The notes under the pieces were generated by a model, which worked only from the letters and a program-made list of their open reading frames with translations, made no database searches and was not told the origin of the DNA. The position numbers were made by a program, and so were the translations under genes. From Corticium candelabrum (Eukaryota; Porifera; Homoscleromorpha; Homosclerophorida; Plakinidae): a stretch of 64,000 nucleotides of DNA. Each line of letters begins with the position of its first letter. Positions within the stretch are counted from its first letter, which is position 1. The stretch covers positions 2,117,051 through 2,181,050 of the forward strand of contig NC_085093.1 in NCBI RefSeq assembly GCF_963422355.1, given 5' to 3'. Positions 57,716 through 64,000 of the stretch are shown here, one piece after another.

Positions 57716-58942
57716 CAGTGGCGGATCTAGGGTAGGGGTTGTGTGGGTTGCAACCCCCCTTTTGTTGGCCTCGAAGATAAAGCACAAGGTCTTGAAGCCG
57801 CATTGTGCTCATTTTCAGTATCTAATTAAAAATAACTAAGCGGATTCTTGACGAGTGAGACATCTGGCAGCAAAACTCCAGACTCGTGACCAAGATATCT
57901 TTGCTGGGTAGCGAATGGTTCACTCAGTACATAACTGAAAGAATGAAGGCAACAAGGCAGGATATACGCAACCTCTTTGACATCTGGTATCAAGACATTC
58001 TGCAACTCGCAGACAGGATTGGATCCGTTGAATCTGTTCTAAGAAAAACAAACTTACAGCGAAACCGGAGCAATACACCTACTAGTAGTCAGAGTACGAT
58101 TGAGCACTACAAACGATCCGTTGCGATACCCCTCCTAGACTTCTTCTTCTTCAGATGCGCGAACGATCTAATGGTGAGCAAGATAATGTCCGAGCACTGT
58201 TGTGTCTAGTGCTTACCCTTCTGGTTCGTTCTGACGTTGACCCAATGAATGGAAAGCCGATCTTCCATTCCCGAAGTCTCTATGAGGTAAAGTGAGAAGG
58301 CGGCAGTCAGTATGGCAAAGCAAATACCAGGCAATGCAAAAAGCAAGGAAAAGAGAGCAAGAGTGCAAGAAGGCCATACCCAACAATTAGGTAACCTTCT
58401 CCTGGCCATGGGAGCCTGTGACTCTCGGTTGTACCCGAATGTCCATCGTCTGCTATTGATAGCATGTATACTGCCTATCACAAGTGCAGAAGCAGAGAGG
58501 TCATTTTTTCTACTGAGGAGACTGAAGACTTCAGCAAGGTCTACCATGGCAGAGGAGCGTCTTGCACACCTATCAGTTATCGCCATGCATTACAAAAACC
58601 GGGTACCAGCAGACAAAGTTTGTACAAAATCATCCGCGGAGATTGTTCATACAGTCTTTGTTTAAAAGAGACATAGTTGCACCATAGTTTACTTAACATT
58701 TATTTAACAGTAGTCTATGCATGATGCAGTTAGATCCTGTTAGACAGTTTTGATGATTTAGGAAGTTTATAACATGACACATTGCTAGAGATATGTTGCC
58801 ATAGTTGTTGCCATTTACTTTAGATAAGCTGTAAGAAGCCTGGGCCATTTGCACCTCTAGGGATAGAAAAGAGTTGACTGAAGTAGGTGTGGTCTATCAA
58901 AATTTGCAACCCCTCTTTTCAAAAATCCTGGATCCGCACCTG
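57716..58942 (+). mobile_element. Decayed hAT transposon, second family
   Basis: Terminal repeats CAGTGGCGGATCTAGG and, reversed, CAGGTGCGGATCCAGG (differ at two or three positions). 5-bp flanking duplication AACAT at 57711-57715 and 58943-58947. At 1.23 kb it is internally deleted relative to an autonomous hAT. Confidence 0.85.
57886..58665 (+). pseudogene. hAT transposase remnant (C-terminal part)
   Basis: First piece 57886-58209 (ITERMKATRQDIRNLFDIWY; VESVLRKTNLQRNRS), then a different-frame piece 58312-58665 with the dimerisation signature ITSAEAERSFFLLRRLKTSA and RSTMAEERLAHLSVIAM. The catalytic core with its first two acids is absent or unrecognisable, and a frameshift separates the pieces, so it is non-functional. 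Confidence 0.8.
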
Positions 58943-59197
58943 AACATTATATGTGGTTCAGAAAGTCAACACATGGCAGTACGTAAAGCTATCCTAGACC
59001 ACATGGTGCACATTGCCCATTTATTATTATTCCGCCACATTCCCAACAGAATATCAAACATTCAGCAATACATAACAGAAACCGGTATGGACAAAGAATC
59101 AACCTGGGGCACCAACATTGAAATTTTGACTCTAGCCCATTTGCTGCCAACTGTGTGTTCTCCTACAACGTACAACACCATAATTGGCACAGAATGA
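58943..59197 (+). pseudogene. OTU-like cysteine protease fragment
   Basis: Plus strand, directly after the hAT: IICGSESQHMAVRKAILDHM, later TGMDKESTWGTNIEILTLAH, then LLPTVCSPTTYN. G-x2-x-H-x2-x-R and W-G-x-x-x-E-x-x-x-L-A are typical of OTU domains (deubiquitinases; also carried by several transposons). The catalytic Cys would lie upstream of the hAT insertion and is not visible, and the final His is not reached. Probably transposon- or gene-derived debris. Confidence 0.55.
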
Positions 59198-59528
59198 GTC
59201 CTGCTACTATAGACCGGTCTATTACTGAAGACACCACTGAAATGTCAATGTACATTAATTATCGTGATATGGTTCACTTCGAAGTTGTGCGAAGCTGCAT
59301 ATCCGATTGTTATACTGTCTAAAAAGGTCACTTGAAAAGAGATACCGTAGCTAAACTGGGATGTGCAGCATCTAATTACAGCCTGGAATTCATGACCTAG
59401 GGTGGGAGGGGATGGGACAGAGAGTGCAACCTCCACGTGGTCTGTCCTGAGGTTTTGAACATGAAAGTATTCTCACATGTTCAAAATGCTAAGCACTCGG
59501 TTTACTAAAACTGTCATTTCCATCTTCA

Positions 59529-59530
<2 letters not shown>

Positions 59531-59613
<83 letters not shown>

Positions 59614-59638
59614 TATACATACATACATACATACACAC
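59531..59638. repeat. Compound (TA)n-(AC)n-(CATA)n microsatellite
   Basis: (TA)n to about 59600, then CACACACACACA, then CATA units. Confidence 0.96.
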
Positions 59639-59689
59639 AGGTGCTCACATAGTATACTTTTAACATAGCTAGAAATATATGAAACAAGT

Positions 59690-59923
59690 CTAAAAACATT
59701 TTGAGAAAATGATGGGTATGTAGGGATGGGTATGTACTTATGTCATTTATGCCCATCTCCTACACCACAATCTTTTTACCTAAAAAATAAAAAAACATTT
59801 TGAGAAAATGATGGGTATGTAGAGATGGGTATGTACTTAATCATGCTCATCTCCTACATCACAATCCAGTACTGTAAGTACATACCCATCATTTTCTCAA
59901 AATGTTTTTTTTTATTTTTTTAC
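59690..59923. repeat. Direct plus inverted repeats, likely nested MITE
   Basis: AACATTTTGAGAAAATGATG begins a block of about 80-100 bp present twice in direct orientation (59692 and 59793). The same word occurs inverted at 59881-59905, so 59777-59923 forms a hairpin with about 45-bp arms. Confidence 0.88.
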
Positions 59924-60092
59924 AATGTACAAGTAGACTACATCGATGACAGAAATAAACATGTGCAAGTATTTAGTCAGGCATACATCGACTATTGATT
60001 ATATATAACTATTAAGCATCTGAAGAAAGTTACGATTACTATACAGACATCACGTGCACTCTACCCAGATCTCTTGCATTTGGTTCACTTAC

Positions 60093-60314
60093 CTTTGCAT
60101 TCTTTTTGTGCACGTGGGATGCAGCTGCAGGACCAACGAAACGAATTTGCCCGTACGAACAGGTCGTTTCATACCTGAGTTTGCTTCCTGCATCCCGCCA
60201 TGCATCGTGTCGCTTCCTCCTGTCCGTTTCTCTTATTTCCGGTTGCGAGTGCCACAACCGAGACCTGCCGACTGATTGCGTTTGTCCGCAGTACAAACAT
60301 CTAAACGGTGGCAA
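60093..60314 (-). CDS. 74-codon Cys-containing first exon, copy 3
   Basis: MPPFRCLYCGQTQSVGRSRL to HVHKKNAK, donor AAAG|GTAAGT, 222 bp like the other two. Central part DRRKRHDAWRDAGSKLRYET. C6, C9, W39, C52, H67 unchanged. See copy 1 for the tentative zinc-finger reading. Confidence 0.5.
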
Positions 60315-61168
60315 GCGAAGTAGACAGTTACATAACCGTATTGCTGCGTATATTCGTACACACGTATTTTACTTCGGCTGGGGTCCCGGCTCTTCCGGTC
60401 GTGCAACGAAGGCTGCACACGTCTCGATCTCGCATTTGTTGAGATCGCGAACAGACATGGCACTTTGCGAGTGTCGATTGCAAGCTAACGATGGGAGTGT
60501 ACGTTGTACTCAACGTTCGGATGGAGAAATTAATTAAAAGTTACGTAAGCATGCACGTGCTACTTACGTGGGTGTACCTCGTCTTGCTTCTAGTGGAACC
60601 GCTCAAACGAGCAACAATGGACTAGCATGCGCAAAAATAAAAAATTTGTTTACAGAATGTAATACTCGTGCCATGATAAATTTTAAAGCTCGGAAACCTT
60701 TAGTTAATTAAGCAGGAATTTTTTAGTTCGCATAGCTTAATTTCTCGATCACGTGATTAGCTAAATGGGGCCAAATCTACAGAGCCGCTACCAAAAATAT
60801 ATTAGTTTCTAGTCCGCAGTTTCATAGAATTTGACGCGGGCGGTTATTATTATTTTTTCTATATAGATTTCAATGATATTCTGAAGACAAAATATGCAGC
60901 AATATCCATTGCAAATCTACTAGCCATGATTTGACTTTACTGTTTTTATATCCGTACCAAACGCACAAGTATACGGCAACGATGACGCAAAGTTTTTACA
61001 ATTTGCACAATTTTTCACGGTTTCATTGGACTTGCAGTATCCAGTGTTGTACTGCGCGTGCGCAATAATAATTCTTCTTGATCTGAGCTAAAAAATCATG
61101 CGAGCAGCGACCAGATACTTCTTGAAGTGGCCTAAACAGGAACACCAATGCTAATTAGCTAGCCTCGC

Positions 61169-61350
61169 AAGCCAAGCTTTCCTCCGTTGTGCGACCTCAC
61201 GTGCTTCCTCGCACGTGAGAGGAGGTGTTTGAGCCGAACTGCCTGCGCGGAGGTAAGCCGCAGTGTGAGTATATTCCGCCTTCTCTCGCGTGCGAGCAGG
61301 CGAAGAGCACGAGGTCGCACAGTGAGCACGAAGGAAGGCTTGGCTGTTAC
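61169..61350. repeat. Imperfect hairpin (unit 3 copy)
   Basis: Counterpart of 34337-34506 with a longer loop (extra GCGCGGAGG). Gives Arg-rich peptides on both strands by symmetry. Confidence 0.72.
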
Positions 61351-61399
61351 CCCACGCTTACAGTTCATCCTTCCTGCAAGTACACTTGCACCTAAGTGG

Positions 61400-61975
61400 C
61401 ACGCCTTAGCTCTGCCTAGATCCTCGCGAGAAAGATATCAACAGGCTGCTGCTGCTCTTTGAGTAAACAGTCTCAGAGACACTAACTAATAAACTAAATC
61501 CATACCTCAGTTTCTCTAAAAACACCTCAAGCGCCGTTGGAGGTTGAAGCTACAGAGTTCTTTAAAATATAGAGCTCTAGCCAAGTACACAAACTATTGC
61601 TTCCGTGTTTTCGTTCTTATGAAATAATTTTACTGCATTTTATTGTACAATATAAATTGACGTCAAACAAAATATATTAATATTAATAAAAACCTCTAAG
61701 AAATCAATTCCATGTCACTCACATCTACACCAGTAACCTAGAGTTGAACTACTTGTTTCTAGTTCAGTCAGAGCTCTAGATTTCACGAGCTCAAGAAATA
61801 GTCAGTGATTATCACTGGCAATCAGCATCCTACTTTCAGTCACACAAGCCCTTGGCAGCATCCTCAGTCTTGGTGTCAGCAACTGCAGCACACACCTGAG
61901 ATCAAGCACAACTCGAGATCTGAATCACAACGTATATCACAACCATGTCAACGACGTTGAGAAAAACAGTGAAGT
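61400..61975. other. Duplicated non-coding sequence
   Basis: Matches 34560-35150. No gene or RNA recognised. Confidence 0.4.
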
Positions 61976-61978
61976 CAC

Positions 61979-62360
61979 ACCTTCTGTGACTAGATAGACT
62001 TTCCGTTAAAACAGGCAGAATATCTCGAAGAGCAATCTGTAAATATAAAATACGGTTGTGGTGTATAAATCAAAGCATGCCAAGTAAATTCTTGATTTAC
62101 CTGACACAGAGCAATATCTAATCTTAGAAGCATCGTTTCGCATTGCAGTGACAAGTAATGATCAAGTTCCTGTGACATACACTCGAATGACAACATACTG
62201 CTGTACATAGTGTCACAACCTATCATACTTTGAAATCAGAGTAATTCAAACTTGTCACGACAAGATCATCACATTGACCAGAAATTTGTGTTGGAAAGTC
62301 AGCAGAGTATTGACACTCACGAGACTGATCGTCATGTTCCACGAAGTCAAACTGCATCAA
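61979..62360 (-). CDS. Small exons of an unknown gene, copy B
   Basis: Counterparts of copy A: 62355-62240 (SRECQYSADFPTQISGQCDD, where one Cys of copy A is Tyr and another Ser), 62226-62101 (MLSFECMSQELDHYLSLQCE, donor GTAAAT) and 62036-61981 (IALRDILPVLTESLSSHRR). Family unknown. Confidence 0.33.
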
Positions 62361-62777
62361 CCAACCGTTGTATTAATTAATTAATTAAAATATAATTTCA
62401 CAAAAAGGCATACTGTTGTTTTAAGTCTCTGAATAAAATGGGCTGCCGAGGAATGATCCTTCTCACGTGATACTTGTAAATTTTCTAGCAAGCTACAAAG
62501 CTCGGAATTAATTGCTGATGTATACAGTCGCTATTGGAGTGTAGGAGTACCGTTCAGCATGCAGTACGGCTCTCCTGTAGCTGCCTGGAATTTTCAAATC
62601 AGATCTGAACCGATAACACGATGCAGCACACTTATGCAGACAAATTATAAATGACATTTCACTCACCCGTCACTTGATAGGTTAAATGGTGTTGGTTGTG
62701 TGACACATGATTGTTGTTCGGATTTCAGTGTTGGTGCAGTTGTCTTCACGTGACAGTTGTCCTTTCTGTCTCCAGCA

Positions 62778-62886
62778 GCATTAACTGCAGTCTTTTCCGT
62801 TTGTGGCGTACTGATCATTGTTTTCTGCTGGGCTTCACTCTTCTCATCCTTTGTACATGCTGCTGGCTTAAGACTGTCAACACAAG
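62778..62886 (+). CDS. Possible exon with a membrane helix
   Basis: Between TCTGTCTCCAGCAG and a donor-like CAAG|GTATTT the plus strand reads ALTAVFSVCGVLIIVFCWAS, then LFSSFVHAAGLRLSTQ: a strongly hydrophobic segment that could span a membrane. No partner exons identified. Confidence 0.35.
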
Positions 62887-62907
62887 GTATTTATAACAAC
62901 ACACACC

Positions 62908-62931
62908 GAGACAGACAGACAGACAGACAGA
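62908..62931. repeat. (GACA)n microsatellite
   Basis: Six units; left flank of a small retrotransposon 3' fragment. Confidence 0.9.
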
Positions 62932-63063
62932 CCTTTCGTCTAGTCATAATGTGTATGTTTATTTAGCAGTTTTAACCAGTTTTCATGTATGTACTAGATG
63001 TAATGGACACGTAGATTAGCTATTGCTCTGGTGCTATAGCTCATTTATAAAAATATATGAATT
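62932..63063 (+). mobile_element. Retrotransposon 3' UTR fragment (about 130 bp)
   Basis: Ends GCTCATTTATAAAAATATATGAATT before GAC(C)GACAGACA, similar to GTTTGAAAATATATGTATT of other copies; GACA on both sides. No coding part. Confidence 0.65.
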
Positions 63064-63190
<127 letters not shown>

Positions 63191-63199
63191 CCTCTTTCT

Positions 63200-63478
63200 G
63201 AGGTCTTGCCACGCGATTGTTCACTGGCCACACCTGGATTTCCGTTTAACACACAAGTACATTACAAAAACTATTCAAAGCTTCACATCTTCCATACTAC
63301 ACCTGATGTTCTAGTCTTCACCAACGACGACGTGGTCAACGACTTGTGCTTAGATGCACTGTCTGTATACCTTGATGTTTTACGTACAACAGTCCTTGTG
63401 GGTCTGGATTTTATCTTTCCATCAATAGAGGAACGAGACAGTGACACAACAGCTATCACACACACTCGAACACTTTAA
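63200..63478 (+). other. Unassigned open stretch
   Basis: About 90 open codons on the plus strand (HYKNYSKLHIFHTTPDVLVF; VYLDVLRTTVLVGLDFIFPS) ending just before AATAAA at 63476. The minus strand is also partly open (SRSSIDGKIKSRPTRTVVRK), so the coding strand is unclear and no family is recognised. Confidence 0.25.
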
Positions 63479-63577
63479 TAAAGTAATAATCAGTGATTTT
63501 GTATTCAAACTTGTGTTTAGCTTTAGACGTTTGCCTTGCTTTTCTACAGCTTCATGCTTCAATAAACAACAATAACA

Positions 63578-63790
63578 TTACAGACAATGCAAATTAATGG
63601 CGTCTGAAATAGAGCAAACTTGAGCTTGAATTTTTCTTGCATTCACAGCCATTGCCAGAACTTTATCCAAAGCTTCCATATTGATAGACTCTTGAATATT
63701 TGCTTGTTCTATTTCGGTGCCATTATTCGTTCCAGGTTCTATCAGTATAAGTTTATGCGGACAAGAAACGACACAATCCAAGTACGTCAC
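63578..63790 (-). other. Unassigned open stretch near the right edge
   Basis: Open minus-strand segment (VVSCPHKLILIEPGTNNGTE; ALDKVLAMAVNARKIQAQVC) ending in a stop at 63578. Composition is protein-like; could be a last exon, but no domain is recognised. The final 200 bp of the window show nothing further. Confidence 0.3.
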
Positions 63791-64000
63791 ATCGTAACTT
63801 GTCGAGCAACACGACCTTGTCTTGATACGCTAACATGTTTGTCAGCTGGTGTGGCACAAGGCAAAGTCTTCTTGCATTCCCTACTAACAAACACTCATCT
63901 AGCCATCTACAAACTGCTTACATTTACTTGAAACCAAAGACTGCAGAACCGGTCAGCTGGTCAAGCCATATGACCACTTTTCACAAAATGTACTTTCGCC

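Overview
The window is eukaryotic and animal-like. It has spliced minus-strand exons with GT-AG boundaries, TRPM-type ion-channel sequence, a TRAF/MATH domain, a protein-kinase exon, and animal-type transposons (REL-endonuclease non-LTR elements, hAT, Tc1/mariner, MULE, a tRNA-derived SINE). Introns are short and intergenic DNA is AT-rich and full of (GACA)n and (AC)n microsatellites. A marine invertebrate, perhaps a sponge, is my best guess; this is inference, not something the sequence proves.

The backbone is a segmental triplication. Unit 1 (about 2.1-16.6 kb), unit 2 (about 20.5-35.8 kb) and unit 3 (about 38.5-62.5 kb) carry the same parts in the same order. From low to high coordinate these are: the first coding exon of a protein kinase (lost in unit 2), an AT-rich tract, a Tc1-like relic (absent from unit 3), a complete TRPM-like channel gene on the minus strand with a dead MATH domain in one intron, a block of nested non-LTR retrotransposon fragments, and a 74-codon Cys-containing first exon. 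Units 2 and 3 then share a further 2-4 kb with small unknown exons. Units differ mainly by later insertions: a 1.5-kb palindrome in unit 1, a SINE and a hAT-like MITE in unit 2, and two retrotransposons, two hAT elements and an OTU fragment in unit 3.

The most striking system is a set of non-LTR retrotransposons with a C-terminal CCHC plus PD-(D/E)xK (REL) endonuclease. Almost every copy, from 2.2 kb down to about 48 bp, is 5'-truncated and lies between (GACA)n tracts on both sides. Plus-strand families end in ...TATT followed by (GACA)n. Two minus-strand families (called B and C here) end in ...AATAAA(N) followed by (CTGT)n on their sense strand. This looks like insertion targeted to one tetranucleotide microsatellite, in either polarity, and includes two elements head to tail inside a TRPM intron.

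Other parts: an apparently intact 720-aa hAT transposase (53.0-55.8 kb) that split a family-B copy and left a 5-bp duplication; a second, decayed hAT with a 5-bp duplication inside an OTU-like fragment; two SINE copies both preceded by (TAA)n; a MULE fragment that ends exactly where unit 2 begins; and several hairpin MITEs. The spans 16.75-19.18 kb and most of 61.4-62.5 kb hold little that I can recognise. Exon boundaries are read by eye from splice consensus and channel-family similarity, so gene models are approximate.
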